From contig CM068827.1 in NCBI GenBank assembly GCA_028554795.2, forward strand, positions 69,369,809-69,433,808: a DNA stretch of 64,000 bases, given 5' to 3'. A program made the translations under genes and the position numbers. Shown one piece after another: positions 41,661-55,343 of this stretch. Every line of letters starts with the position of its first letter. Within the stretch, counting starts at the first letter, position 1. The DNA is from Sinohyriopsis cumingii (lineage: Eukaryota; Mollusca; Bivalvia; Unionida; Unionidae). Below the pieces are notes generated by a model, which was given only the letters and a program-made list of their open reading frames with translations, did not search any database and was not told where the DNA came from.

Positions 41661-41929
41661 AAGAAAGCCTGATAGTCCTCATCATCGCGTTCATGTTTTA
41701 AACTCACAATGGTCCAGTATAATAACTGATAAATTTTAATGTTAGAGTTAACCATGTAGAAATTAACGGATGGCAAGCGATTATTGTGCACGTGCCGTCC
41801 CATTTGAGGAAATTTTAAAAACGTTGATATAATAAAAACTGACAATATATAAAGAAGGAAATATTGTGGGGGTGGGGACATTAACTGGGTTTAGTGCACC
41901 TAAACATACCGTCTGTTCATCATGATATA

Positions 41930-42630
41930 TTACATATCAACCCATCTTGACGATTTTGATAGAATTGCAATTCATGAAACCCATCTCGATTACGGGCTAC
42001 AAGATGAACTCGCCATAGAAGGATATCACAATCCAGTCAGATACGATAGATCCAACCGTTTTGGTGTTATGGCACAAGTAACGAAAAAGCTGATGTTCAG
42101 AAAACGTTTTGAACTCGTAGATACACTTATAGAAGGTTTATAGATAGAACTTCTTGCACAGCATTGTAATGATTTGACAAGCGTAGTTTTTAGCAGCAGC
42201 GAGTTTCAAGAATTCCTTAAATTATACCATTGAGCGTGCCCTCATTTTATTTAAAAAAATAATTACTCGGGAATCTAAATTAGGACTTCCTAAACGCTAA
42301 TATGAGAAATCTCAGGGATATATTGACAGTAAATAGTGTATATAATATAATTCGCCACACAAGGAACTCTTGACATCTTATCTACTTTGATCATATAGGA
42401 TCTAGCATAGTTGACTTGTGGCGTTCGGATGCGATTCCCGTTGAACCGTCTAAAAGTGACCATCGAGTAAAATTTCTGACAATTAAAAATGGTTGTGTTG
42501 TTTGTGCAAGCTACAAGAGTCTAGTTTGGTCATATAACAAAGCTGGTTTTATGAAATTAAAAGAAATTATATTAAAACTGGAAAAGTATATTTTCAAAGT
42601 TGTTATTACATTAGTGAAGCCGTAGCTAGA
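41930..42630 (+). mobile_element. Jockey/CR1-like LINE fragment (endonuclease domain)
   Basis: HLDDFDRIAIHETHL (the catalytic-Glu motif of the endonuclease) with GYHNPVRYDRSNRFG, then, after a stop-rich gap, PSKSDHRVKFLTI (SDH motif) and VWSYNKAGFMKLKEII (linker to RT). Truncated before the RT. Confidence 0.7.
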
Positions 42631-44284
42631 TATATCTCCTCGTTTCCAGATTTTATTGAAATATGAGCTCCTCAAAGTTTACAACTATACGTCTGAGCGA
42701 TTGTTACGAGTCTATGCACTTAAAATAAGTAACAGCAAAAAGTGAAGACAACAGGCTTTGTAAAATTTAACAATAAATTTATTTCCCTAGACTACAAAGT
42801 GAAAAATGAGAAAAAAGAATTTGCGGTATTGCGAATTAAATCCCAAAAAATCCAAGAATTAAAGACAAGTCCTAGTAATAGAAAATCCTGAATGAAACTC
42901 AGTTAAAGTCTCGATGAGATCCAAAATTGAAGGTGATGACATGTGTGTTATAACCTGCGAAGTACTGATGTGTCAACAGTCTCTTGTTTGATTCACAGAA
43001 ATAGTATTCCAGGTTTGAATTCAGTATAAATTTCAATGAATGTCTTTATCCAATAGTTTTATCAGATTACTTTTGTATTTCCTGAGAAAATAATCGCTTG
43101 AATTCAATAATTTAAGAAAATAAAATTGAGCCGAAGCTGGTCATAACATAATACAAATTAAAGTGTCAGTTGTTAAAGCACGACTGGTAAAATCCTCAGT
43201 CACAAGATATAGCTCTCTGCATGACCTCAGGTCACATTAGCACTTTCTAAAAACAACCATTACCTAATGGAAAATAACCTTCTAGAATGATCTAAAGAGC
43301 CTTGTTTACTTGCAAAACAATAGCTGATAAATTTCACGTTGGAATCTCCTAAACCTTGACCCAAATCAACATGTTTACCTGAATAATAATTCAATTAATA
43401 AACTCATACACAGAGAACAATTAAGCTATTATTAGTTTACATAAATGAAATTAAAAATTAGAAAAGTCAATCAGGTCAAGCAGAAATGAACTCAATTTCG
43501 GACAAGATTACAAGTTTACAAATGCTTTCAATTGACAAAACATTGTTCTGACCTAATATGTGCTACATAAAGTTGGTCCCATACTGCAACTTTTTGTACA
43601 TGTGAAATGTTCATTAGAGCTAGAGTTTGTTATAACGAAGCATTTTATACAAATACGTGCATATTTCCCATCCAATATGGATGCTTATATGTTTTAATTG
43701 TAAAGGTGAGGTATATTACTGTAAAGTATCAACCGTATGGAAGAAATGCAAGAAATAAAAATACACTAAATGTAAGGTATACTGACAGGTAGACCGTTGT
43801 TTGTTTCTACATAACCCAAACATTTATAAATGAAGTTTGTACTGCTTTCACATCTTTTATTCTTGTAGCTAGACCATCTGTTTCTGAGTTCTTTATATGC
43901 CTACTTCATGCTACCCTTATCCTCGTACATGAAACTCGTGCATCACGAAATTCCACGTTTTGTGCACCCAGGTCAACTTAAAACTTGTAAAACTAGTTGC
44001 AGGACATTATTTATACCGCGTAAATTAAACAAGATTTATAAATGTGTTCTTATATAAATGTGCAACTACACTTTTTGATGAACATTTAGGTAACTAACAT
44101 TATTGACAATTATAAACTTCACTACTGACTTTTGACATGCTTCCTTCCTTGAGTTAAAAATGGAGTTTTCATTTTTCTTGAGCTTATGCACATCAAGGGA
44201 CTTGGCTGAAACTGACTTTTACCAGTAGTTAAAATTGATATTTATTCATTCCCACTTTTATGATTGTATTAATCCGACCCTCGT
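42631..44284. other. No gene recognised
   Basis: AT-rich, no supported feature. Confidence 0.5.
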
Positions 44285-45640
44285 ATTGCTTCAATACGAA
44301 ATCTGTAGGGCTAGGGCCCACATTATCATTCTTAGCCTGATTGAGAGACAGTAAAGGGGAATAGTCAGTTTCAAGAACAAATTCTCGAACATGCAGACAG
44401 GTTTGATATTTGAGAACTCCCCAAACTACGGTGAGTCATTCGCTTTCAGTGATTGACTATACTCTTTTGCTCTTTGTTAACTTCTTTTCTGGCGTAAGAT
44501 AAAGGTTATTTCATTTCATAGTCGTTTTCTAATAGAACTGCACAGATCCTGTAGTCGCTTCCATTAGTCCAAAGTATAATTTTCTATCTAGATCTGGTAG
44601 TTTCAATATAGGGGCACTTGACAAAAGTTTTAGTAGAGCTCTGAAGGAATTTTCTTGAGCATCCCCACTATGCTTTTTGTAGGCTTCCCCTCCTAATGAG
44701 ACCAGTAAGTGGTACAGCTGTGGCACTAAAATTTGGAATACAGTTCCTCTATTATCCTATCAGACATAAGAAAAGATCTAACTTGCTTTTTAGCCTATGA
44801 ACTTGGACAATTTTGTATCTTCTAAACTTTCTCTATATTTGGATTCCCCCTCCGCCCCCCCCCCCCCCCCCCGTTTACTACGTGACCTACCTATTAAAGA
44901 CTTTGGAACCCAATCTCACATTTAATCGGTATATCTGCTAGTTTTGTTTTCCTACGTAAAATTAACGCATTCGTGATAACTTCTAGCTGTTCGTTCAAGT
45001 TTTGGTACGGATAAGGATGCCGTCCATAAAATTATCCACATGTTTCATACCTCTGAGGAATTGTCGTATCACACGACAAGTTTATTAAACGAAAGGCAAT
45101 TTTTTTTCTTACTGATACAAACCACCATAGGTTATAAAACTGAGATGTCTACATGAAGGTCTCATTGATATCGGCTAACACTTTGAATATGTCAGTGTTT
45201 GTAAAGTACATGATGTTGCTTATTTTACGAAAACCTTCTCTGTATGTACATTGGCTCACAGTAAAAATGGTATTTTTTTAGTTTCCTAAAATTTGTATAA
45301 AATCTATTGCTACCAACAGTTTTTTTTTACTCTTACTACAGGAGATACATAAGGCGAGTTTGTTGACTCATTTATGGGTCTAGCATGGTTTTCACTCATT
45401 CTCTGATACTTTCTCGCATCGAATGTGGTAAATGATATGATTTAGATCGTACTGTTTGACTTGATATCAGTTTGATATCATGTTCGACAAGGTTTCTAGC
45501 ACCAGGAATGTCTGTCAACACGTCCTCAAAATCACGAAGTTGTTTCCTGTCTTGAGTCTGCTTTTCACTATCTACGATCGTACTAAGTTCTATCACAAGA
45601 TACTTCTTTCAGCCAGTTTATGCAAGAAAGTGCTACTGAA
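44285..45640 (-). mobile_element. Ty3/Gypsy reverse transcriptase-RNase H remnant
   Basis: Minus-strand pieces in order: DFEDVLTDIPGARNLVEHDI and SMRESIRE (45.4-45.6 kb), NSPYVSPVV (about 45.33 kb), GMKHVDNFMDG (about 45.03 kb, a mutated YxDD box), and SFRALLKLLSSAPILKLPDL (44.6 kb, RT-RNase H junction). The short C-run at 44,856-44,872 and many stops show an old, inactive copy. No LTRs seen. Confidence 0.8.
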
Positions 45641-46649
45641 TGAATAAAATCATACAATGAACATGAATGCTCTATTGGCCTTAAAGTTACCAAGAGGCTA
45701 CAATGGATCTGATATTGCTAACCTTATGCTGACCTTGATATCCCATTAAAGGTATAAGAAAGAGGTCTGGCCGAGTTCAAACTTCGAGGCAACACATCCA
45801 GTGACAGTTATCATAAAAATCTGTTATAAAGTCTCCGCGATGGTAATAATGTCAACTAACGTGAACCAAGTCTACTCATTAAATTGAATTTGTTTAAGAA
45901 GTAGAAAATTCCATCAAGATTTACACTCAAAAGAGCAAGCTTTGTTAGTGTCTTTATAAATAACACCACTAGTTATTCACAAAGTCAATCAATTGGAGAC
46001 AAGATCGATCCACTGTTTCTTATAGGGGTGCAATATTTAAAGTAACAAAATGCCCTTAGTGTCGGACCTAGAGGGTTAGATTGAGCTGAAACCAAACCTT
46101 GGCGTCAAAAGTCGGGATCATTCTAAAAATCGGGTCGCGGTGGGCTTGGATGCACAAATATAGGGTAAAAGTGAACACGGAGGATCAGATCACACTTTTG
46201 TAGAATTTTTCAACTTGAGTACATACTCAATTCAAAATTGTGTCAAACTGTAAAATTTTTGTCAGGCCAAATTTATGGTAAATATCTTCGACTAATTCTT
46301 AATATCCAAAATAAGTTTAAGGCAATTACAAGCAGCCTGCAAAGTTTTCTAATAACTAGCATTCAAAGTATGAGTTAAGTTTTTACTCAAACTTGATAAG
46401 TATGAAAGGTTATGTACAGCTTATGTTTGTATTCTGAATAAAAAAGACCATGTTTATATAGAGTTAAGCACATAGAAAATGCCATAAAACTTCGTTTTAT
46501 TAAAGGAGACTGGAACCTCTGGAATAGAAACAATCCAATAATCATAGGTCACATCATTATTATACTGGTATTTTGATGCCTATAGACCTCAAAGGGTTGA
46601 TATATACACTACAATCACATATTTCATCAAAATATACTCACATAAATTA
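45641..46649. other. No gene recognised
   Basis: No supported feature. Confidence 0.5.
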
Positions 46650-48345
46650 TGCTACTGGTACATCAAAAAGTCAGCCAATCTGAGCACATAATACCTCTTT
46701 AAGATGGGCTGTGACGTTTTCCACTTATGGACACAATAGTAAGGCTGTGTCGTGAATAGCAAATACATGCTGCAGACCGTAAAGTAATATATCAGGGTCT
46801 GATGTGACAAATGCCACACACCCATCGAAGATGGTGAGGACTGTAATTTCTCCACTACCCAAAACTGAGAAAAGGTCGTTACCTAATCCCAGAAGAACAG
46901 TTTCAGTATCATGTCTAGTTCGATATATAGTCTCTACATCGCTAAAATGACTAATTGAATTCAGAGGAGAATCAAGCTGGGATAGAACAACTGTTTCTAC
47001 GATTTTTTATTTACATGAATGAGAGGTTAGAAAGAGAATGATAGTTCTGTAATGGTCAAACGTCGGTTTCTTCGAATGGAAGATTTATAAAGACAGTTTT
47101 GAAAAATGATGGGAATTCCGTAGATGAGACATACATTATTAATAACATCGGTTAGTGAAGGCAATATTGAATCTAAGCACTCAAGTAGCAGTGACGTCGG
47201 AATCGGGTCGACCTCACGTGACTATGGAGTATTGTTCATCACAATTGTATGTACGAAATCCAGAGAGACAAGTTGTTAAAGTTGCCGTGTAAATTATGCA
47301 TCACAACAACTGTATGGTGACGATGAATCAATTAAAATTGTGTTGTCAACTTGTTCTCTCATGGATTGAACTTTGTCACGGAAGACATTTGCAAACAGGT
47401 CCGGAAGGTAATCCGGAAGTGGTGTATATTTATTCCTTGACAGTAGCTTGTTCGTAATATCGAAGAGTTCTTTGCAGATGGAACTTTCAGTGATCTTAGT
47501 ATTGTTAATAGTCTGATGGTGCTGCATAAAGCATATATGTGACATTTTTTTTAGCTTCTTCATAGACATGTTTAGGAATAGTGATGCTACTGGAAAGTCG
47601 AATCCCCTCAACCTCACGACGTCCTCTTATATCAGCGAGAGGCTGGTTCTTAATACTATTTTACCATGAAGAACACTTTTGAATTGATACTCTGCACTTG
47701 ATTGATGGGGCATGTTTGTCAAGCACTTGTCAAGTTGTTCTGCTGCAGGAGGTAACACGTTTGTTAGGCTTGCTTGGATGTCATGCATTAGTTGGATTCT
47801 TTTCCTCATTCGAAGATTTCTCTTAGCAGCAAGCAGAGATGGAGGGGTGGGGACTGATACGATGAGCATGACATATGACGCAAGTGTGATCTGATGAAAG
47901 TCCGTGGGATACCAGTGAGGACTGAAGAATATTATCATCAGGTCTATGAAGAATCCAGTCTAAAATGTGACCATGGCTATAGGTGGGTTGGCTAACTGAC
48001 AGGCTGAAATTGTGAAAAGTTTTGAAGTGGATGGATTTCCAGAACAGTCAGAGTGAATGTTGAGATCTCCAAGAATAATCAAACTGCCACCTATGGAATT
48101 TCCATACTCCAGGAGATTCGGAAACTGCTCCAAAAATAAATTCAGTTAGCGTTTATTTTTTTTTTATTTTTTAAGAGGAGGGCTGTAGAAGCAGTGAAAA
48201 TGGTCTGACATTTGTTCCGTTGTGGCTGAGGTTTGCATTCGAAATCGGAAGCTGTGGTATAGTTAAGATACTGAATGATGGAGGTTTCTGCAATGACAGC
48301 AATTCCACCTCCGCGGGCGTGACGTGCGAACGACTTATAAAGCAA
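46650..48345 (-). mobile_element. CR1/L2-like LINE remnant
   Basis: Minus strand: SLIILGDLNIHSD (about 48.06 kb) and GHILDWILHRPDDN followed by SSDHTCVICH (47.88-47.98 kb) are endonuclease motifs. After the linker (47,294-47,617, with FRDKVQSMREQVDN) come weak RT pieces to 46,650. Multiple frameshifts. Confidence 0.7.
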
Positions 48346-50734
48346 ACGCAGCGTGTTAAATCAACACATTTATTTAGCTATGTTTCTATTGGATAACGAC
48401 TTCGATATCCTGACCTTTGATAAAGTTACTGATTGGCAGTTAAATAATGCAGTGTGCATTGCTTGATCTAACTACATTGTTGCCGTTTTAAGTGCAATTT
48501 GAATTAAGTTTTTCAGATTAACGGTCTCGTTTTCAGATTGCTTTGAAGCAAAGGGCAAAACGGAGATAACTGTAATTTTTCTTCAATGTTTTACGTTGGC
48601 CGGCCTTGAAAAAACGGTTTGTTTTCTCTTACGTATGCATCTAAGTAAAAATGGATGTATTCCAAGGTCATTAAGTTTAGTGCATAATGTAGTATGGAGC
48701 GCCACGGATTAATGCAATTAATGAGGGCCCTTCATAGCATAAACGGGTCGGCCGGTGAGTATAACGTGATGACGTCATGTGTTAAACGAAAAACGGTTGT
48801 AGTAGCTTGGCACAAAGACTGAGCAAAAAAGTCTAATACATCTCTTTTCCAAAATAAGTAATTGAAGAAACATATTCCAACAGAACATCAATGCATGATG
48901 AAATCACTAATGTAGATGAGCACAGTCAACAAGCACGTCAGAATGTTGTCTGTGAAATGTTCTTAAATGTGGAACAGTTATGAAACTTATCTTGAAAACA
49001 GCGAAGTACGAAGCGTGAGAGATACAGAATTGTTTTCCTTACATTTTTAGGTCACTGTCATGTATCTATTTGCATGCTACATAAGACGCACGTGTCCGCC
49101 GTGTTGTACGTGCAGCTCTAAGACATTCTATAGAATGTTAGTTTGTCTATAGATCGCCTTTAAATTTATCAATATGTTCAAAGAAACTAAAAAGTTATAA
49201 CAACATATTCAGTACCGCAAGAAACTCTCGTATATAAGTTATCTTGACGTTTTAAACAATTTCTTGCAGATACAATGTTAATTGTTCAGTTATGCTTTTG
49301 CTCTGTTTCGCAAACGACCTTAAACCCAGATTATCTTGTATTTGAAGAAAAGCCAATGTATCTTTGGTGACAGGTAATGCCGAATACTGAACCATATTCA
49401 ATATATTGCATACTCATAAGTATTTGCACTTGTTCTTGTAGTCATGAACTTGTGCGTTCGCATGTTAAAGTCCCTAAGTTAGGTTGATTTTTTAATATCT
49501 AAAATCTATGATTATTGATTTATAGAGGCCAAAGCACTTCTTTTCTTTTTGTGGGGTAGGGGGAGGGAATTACCTGTTTGATAGAAAAGAATACACACCA
49601 CAAGTTAATACCCAGTGATATAGCCTTCGCCTTTTAATTGTTTCATTTATATTTATATCATGGATGTGGTGTACGCATTCTTTCCAGTTGATGTGAGTTT
49701 TCGTTTTTAAGTCGCTCTAATACTTGTTGAGTTTATTATTCAATATTACTGTTCTCTAGCAACAGTAATCTATGCAATGAGCCGCAAATATATTTTCACG
49801 CATTAAATATATGTATTGTTTATGTTTATTGTTACTTTATCATACAATATGTCAAGGATGGACAAAGGGGTGATGGTAGGGGGAAGGGGTCTTTTTTGAG
49901 TGTTTACTTCTCCATGGACATGGAAAGAAATAAAATTTGGTGTATAATTCTGATTCCAGTCATATTTGTGCACAATCAAAATTGATGACATAGTACAATA
50001 TGGCTTTTATCAGTTGTCTGCCACTTGAAAATAATTTTTAAATCATCAATGCAAGAAATGAAGGCAGGTGAATCAGAACTTGCCATAGATCACCTACACT
50101 TACAGTCTGACCAAGTAGCAAACCATACCAATTACGTTGTATGAAAAAATAGACGTCTTTGATAATAGAATCAAGCTTTGCCTGTAATTGTGTTTCGATT
50201 AAACCATATGTATATACCAGACAGAACGGAAAGTGCTATCCTTGGATTCCTATAGAAGAATGTTCGATAATAGTAGGCAGAATTAATATCTTAATACAAA
50301 CAAAACCATCATACAGGTTAGAGAATTTTTATTTCGTACACTACGGAGATTATATTTCTCTATAATGAATTCTATATACATTGATTTCTTTCATAGGAAT
50401 CCGGAATGACTGTGTAGATACATGAGAATTAATTACTAGGTCGTCATGCGAGTGTGTCTGTTACACACGAGTACATATGACACAGACTGAGTAACATCAT
50501 TTTGTGGTGATGTGTGCTTAATCGTGAGGAAACATGGGCTTGTGTGTGCAGGCAAGGCGATTGATGCCGATTACCCGCGGACCTGGGTTCGAATCTCCGT
50601 AGAGTACGAATTAAAAATTCTCTAACTTGTATGATAATATTGTTTGTACCTGTTATATACATGTTTACATTATTAGCATTCATTCTTATATTTACATGCG
50701 AAGTATAAACGTATTATTTTCGTGTTCAGGTTTT
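48346..50734. other. No gene recognised; weak tRNA B-box-like site near 50,575
   Basis: GGGTTCGAATCTCC at about 50,584-50,598 resembles a tRNA B box, but no cloverleaf can be closed around it, so it is at most a SINE relic. Confidence 0.4.
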
Positions 50735-51090
50735 AATTAGGTAAGTATTATTCACTGGAATTACAAAGTACTCAATACTATTCTTGGATTAAAACATTAA
50801 TTTGGAATTATAGTGAATTCAGAAACGGACATTTATGATGATATTATTGTGACACATCGAAAGACTCTTAAAACATCACCACATTCCAGGCCATGTGCAC
50901 ATTTGCAGTTTCGATACTACAAGCACATCAGCACATTCAATAGTGGAGCTTATTCAGGATACCACTGGAACTCAATTGGAACTCCATACATTTGGACTTG
51001 TGATAGAGCGTTTTTTGACTATATGGGATTTAATTCAAAAACAGTAAGTTCTTTTTAAATTTTCACTGTTGTATTTTAGGGAAAACATTT
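50735..51090 (+). repeat. Dispersed repeat R2, copy 2, with an exon-like open frame
   Basis: Second copy of 35,535-35,885. It has an 81-codon open frame (50,813-51,058; YYKHISTFNSGAYSGYHWNS) ending beside a splice-donor-like CAGTAAGTT, with a TTTTAG further on. In copy 1 the same frame is broken. It may be part of a mobile element or a duplicated exon. Confidence 0.5.
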
Positions 51091-51919
51091 TTTGAACTTT
51101 ACGAAACCTATTGGTTTTCGCTCTTTTGTCACTTTATTTTAGAACATAGAGTTGTAACAAAATGTAATTAGGTACTTTTGTGTGGAATTACCTGCAATGA
51201 AGTGCAGTTGATTAGTTGCAGAGAGCATGATGAAAAGTTATTGTTTTCAAGTATCTAGGTCACATTAACCACACAAATCCTTTCCATAACAATCAATCAT
51301 CTACTTAAGTATTATTTCTGCTGAAAGACTTTTAATGGACTTCTTCGGATATTGAACACGTTACATATGTGCAATGGACAAGTCGTGTTCATCTGGAGCA
51401 TCCAGTCTTTTTATTGTTGTGGGAGCCAAACATAAATATAACTCACTCAGGTCTCCTGGTATCAATGTGATCAGAAGTTGCAAAAAGAATATATCATGCC
51501 AACATCAGGCAACAAAGATAGATGCCTGGATGGGCTCCTTGTGGGCCACCTGTAGCAGTGTTGTGCTAATGGTATCCTGCGTTGGTTTCAGACGCACATC
51601 ATGAGTTCCACTTGATTCAAGTATTTCTTCAAAGTTTACAGATTTAATAGCAGTTGATACTTGTAGAGATACATTTTTCCATGTCAGGTAAATACCCGAT
51701 TTATGTACCGACATGACGGTCACTGTCAGCATGACTGTTGCCTGGACCATCCACTGCACTTGACAGAATAGGTAACGCAAGCTATATGAGAAAATATCTT
51801 TATTGTCTGTACCCAAAGCCAATTATTCTGCTTGTTTGCCTGTCATGATGTGAGCAATTGACAATCACGTTAGATTGTGAACTGTCCCTGTTTCATAGAA
51901 TGTATTCTAAACGTCTGCT
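51091..51919. other. Unrecognised open frames upstream of a viral polymerase remnant
   Basis: A minus-strand frame (51,505-51,822; SSGTHDVRLKPTQDTISTTL) is open for 105 codons and looks protein-like, but I cannot name a family. It may be part of a host gene or another element. Confidence 0.35.
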
Positions 51920-53124
51920 TGTGCATCACGTTAAATATCGCATATAACCCTGAGTCGCGGATCTGCTCCATGAAAACAAAGGTGCCATGTATGCTATATA
52001 ACCGACGCAGATATAACGGGAATCTTATCTTGGAAGCTACTGAAAAAGTGTCGTCGTAGAACATGAGTGTCATCCCAAACAGCGTGGATAAGTACGTGAC
52101 GTTCGCACTATCGTAGCTACAGTTTATAGACAATGTAATATTTAGGAACAACAACCTTGAAAAACTGGAATCTAACCTCTCCGTGATACACAAAGTCTCG
52201 CGTCGTCTGGCGCTAACATCGTCTTTCTTAAAGTCAAAATGCATGAACACCGAGAGCTGGGACCACCTTAAAGAAACACAGTTCCACCGACAGCAGAATA
52301 AACAAAACTTCCACCGACAGTGTTTTTCTACAGCACACTCACCCGTTCTAAACAGCTGAAGACAGAGTAAAGATTGCTTAAAGCGTGCGAAATATATTTG
52401 GCAGTCGCAATATGGGCAGTACCAGGACCTCTGCCTCAAGATCGATAAGCATCTGCCGGCGGACGTGTTCAAGACACCTCGTATGCCCGTTAGTACAGTG
52501 CACGAATATGAGCTGAAACGACCTCCTAAAAATCACAGGTACCATACTCGAGCTACTGACAGACACTGAAATGGACCTGTTCTTTCAGAAGGGCATATAT
52601 GGAGGCATCTCGATTGTGAAACGGCGACACGCAGAAGTGAACTACCCAGTGTGTCCAGGCTATAACAGTAAAAGCAAACAAGCTGGACACCTTAACGAAA
52701 GGTCAACAATCCCTATCGCTGATCCATGACTCCGTGCTTGCCGACAAGCGGTTTTAAGTGGATTGACCGGCGTGAATTCAAGACAATAGCAACAGACACA
52801 CCCAGTGGCTATCCTAGAAGCTGACTTCGAGCATTCAGAGAATATACATGACGGACACAACTACTATCTACTGCTTTCAGAGTCCACTAGTGCTGCAGAT
52901 GATTGAGGAGTGACTCTAAGCATGCGTTTGTGAGTGAACTGGGTAGTAAGTTTACTGAAAGCACAAGTCTAGTCCCAGCCTCACACAGAAAAGAGTACTA
53001 CATAGTAAATTACAGAAACCTCAGTTGTACATCATTCTGGGCTGCGAATCACAATTTTATAGTGTTAGATTTTGACCAAGCTGTGTGGAAGGCGCCATCC
53101 ATAAGGATACACACAGAAATGTAA
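51920..53124 (+). pseudogene. Protein-primed DNA polymerase B remnant of a third viral lineage
   Basis: Plus-strand pieces in family order across shifting frames: RRRYNGNLILEATEKV and NSVDKYVTFALS (exonuclease region, 52.0-52.1 kb), KYIWQSQYGQYQDLCLK with ADVF (52.39-52.47 kb, Exo III-like), LELLTDTEMDLFFQKGIYGG then ISIVKRRHAEVN (52.54-52.65 kb), SGFKWIDRREF (52.75 kb), and EYYIVNYRNLSC with VLDFDQAVWKAP (52.99-53.1 kb, palm region after motif A). Many stops; motifs B and C are gone. The GGIS and FDQ(S/A)xW blocks mark a pPolB lineage distinct from the polymerase at 9.9-13.9 kb. Confidence 0.75.
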
Positions 53125-55244
53125 ATAAATAGGTCTGTGTTCGAAACAGTTTCTTTTTATATACAAGCGATATGTTTAATAACGCTAAATATTTCCTCAG
53201 TTATTTCAAACTAATAAATAATCTCAGAGTAATATTAAAACTTTGCCTGTTCAATACAGAGTAACTGTTCTAGATACTGAGTTATGATATATTCTTTCAA
53301 AGGTGACGTTGTCCTCCAAAACTTGTACCCCTCTACCAGATCTTCAAAATGTACTGTAAATTTAGACCAAAGCATATAAATCTGTACATTTACTTACATC
53401 AAATACATAAATCATTCTTCATCACACTGTGCAACATTAAACATCTTGCTTTTAGAGATGAAAATGCTTATTTCAGTATTATTATTATTATTAAATAAAA
53501 TGTTTCTCAATCGGCATCTTTCCAATAGCACTGCGGGATATAAGGTTTTATTTTTGGAATCAGTAAATAAAACATTTGTATTTTCTTGTATGTTATTTTG
53601 TACCAAAACTAGTTTTGTGCACACTTTCATTCCATCAAAACTTGTAACGAAATGTCATTGCCTTCTGATCCCTCATTGCTGCTTTCATCTTATACTCGTG
53701 AAATTTTTATATCACCTCTGTAAATATCCATGAATTTAATATAATGCTGTTTTGCGCCATTATTTGTTATTCACTTACACTGTGGTTTGAGTTTCTACTA
53801 AATGTCTTCTAAGTATGTTTGGTCTTGTAATTTTAATGATTTTCAGAAGAGAACGAGGGGGTTTTGTTTCTGAAATGGTTCAACATCAGAACGATTGCTA
53901 CATCTTAAGCAAAGATTTTCAGCGTGTTTCCACATAACAGTCGCTACATGAGAACTTAGACAAACATAAAACTATTAAATGAAAGACTCCTACGTTTTGG
54001 CGCGATCTTCAATAGAACACTTTGTAAGTCAATATGTCAATGAGATCTTTCTTTAATCTATTGGAAGTTCTGAGAATTGGATATACGCCTTGAATGAAAC
54101 TCCCAAATAGCAGTATTGCTGAGAAATTCTAAAACTACTGTACAAATTGATTTGTACTGGCGCCTTAGACAACAAAAATATATTAGAGAAACATAGCCTT
54201 ATAACATGCTCTCACCTAAACCTATGTGTTCTTACGAGACGAACAATATTGCCGATGACTCAACGTATAAAAAAGGAACTTTACATAGCAATATGGAACA
54301 TTCTGTTCATACTGACTACTAGTGACTAAAATAGCTGTTTTGCCATGTAGGTTCTATGCGACGAGCTTTGGATCAATATTGTATTTGCCTTTTAAATACC
54401 GTCGGATTTCTTAGCCAGAGTCTATCAACGTAACTTTCGTACTTGTAACACTTGCATTCTTAGACGTATCATGTTGTTCACAGTTTAAATCAAATCAAAT
54501 GAACTAAGACAATCGCCATTATACTTCTGCCCTCTTATCAAGTTAATTGTCAAACTTTCTCTGCTGGGACATCAGCACATGACTAGGCAACGTAAAAAGT
54601 GCGATTACATATTCTAACAAAACACTGTTATCGCTTTATCTGTGTTTATGTTTTAAATGTATTCTGGATACAGTGAACCCATCGAATCAGAGCACAAGAT
54701 AGGTAAAAAGATAAATAGGAATATTGCTATTGCAGCTGGCAGTTAGCTTGCATCTGCCAGGAAGTTACATGTACCTCTTTCATCATATTAGAAGGTATTG
54801 ACAGTCCCTTAAAAAACATTTACACCTTTTCTAATGCAAACAAGAAATAATACAACGATATTATTTATCCTCTTGGTCACGGTTCAATCAAGGCTGTCGT
54901 TTTCACATCGATATAATATCAGACAGTAGACATATTAGTGGTCTTTACCAAAGAAAAGTATTATTAATGATTATTTATAGCACAGTGTACGCCCTTCTCT
55001 CTACATGTATTAAGACTAATACTGCTGCCAGTTTTGGAATGAAATATTCGTCGGTGGGTTGGGGTTTGGATAACACCAGTATCTGCTCATATATTTAAAA
55101 AAGAAAACAAATAAGTAAGAAAACTTTAAACCATTACAAGCAGACTCGATTATTACTTTCTGGTCGCAAATGCACCTTCGCCCGCATATATTTTTCAAAT
55201 GAGAAGCAAGTTTGACTCATTTTTTGTAGGGTCGATTGGCTGGC

Positions 55245-55248
<4 letters not shown>
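53125..55248. other. No gene recognised
   Basis: Contains a short ATT microsatellite (about 53,480). The stretch at 54,700-55,040 weakly resembles 56,140-56,340 and may be a further copy of that repeat. Confidence 0.45.

Positions 55249-55342
<94 letters not shown>
55249..55342. repeat. (AT)n(AG)n microsatellite
   Basis: About 48 bases of AT followed by about 46 bases of AG. Confidence 0.97.

Positions 55343-55343
<1 letters not shown>

Noticed and set aside
50540..50610. A functional tRNA gene
   Set aside because: Only a B-box-like string; T-arm and acceptor stems do not pair.
51870..52472. Minus-strand open frame of 200 codons
   Set aside because: Antisense to the polymerase remnant; the plus strand carries recognisable pPolB blocks.
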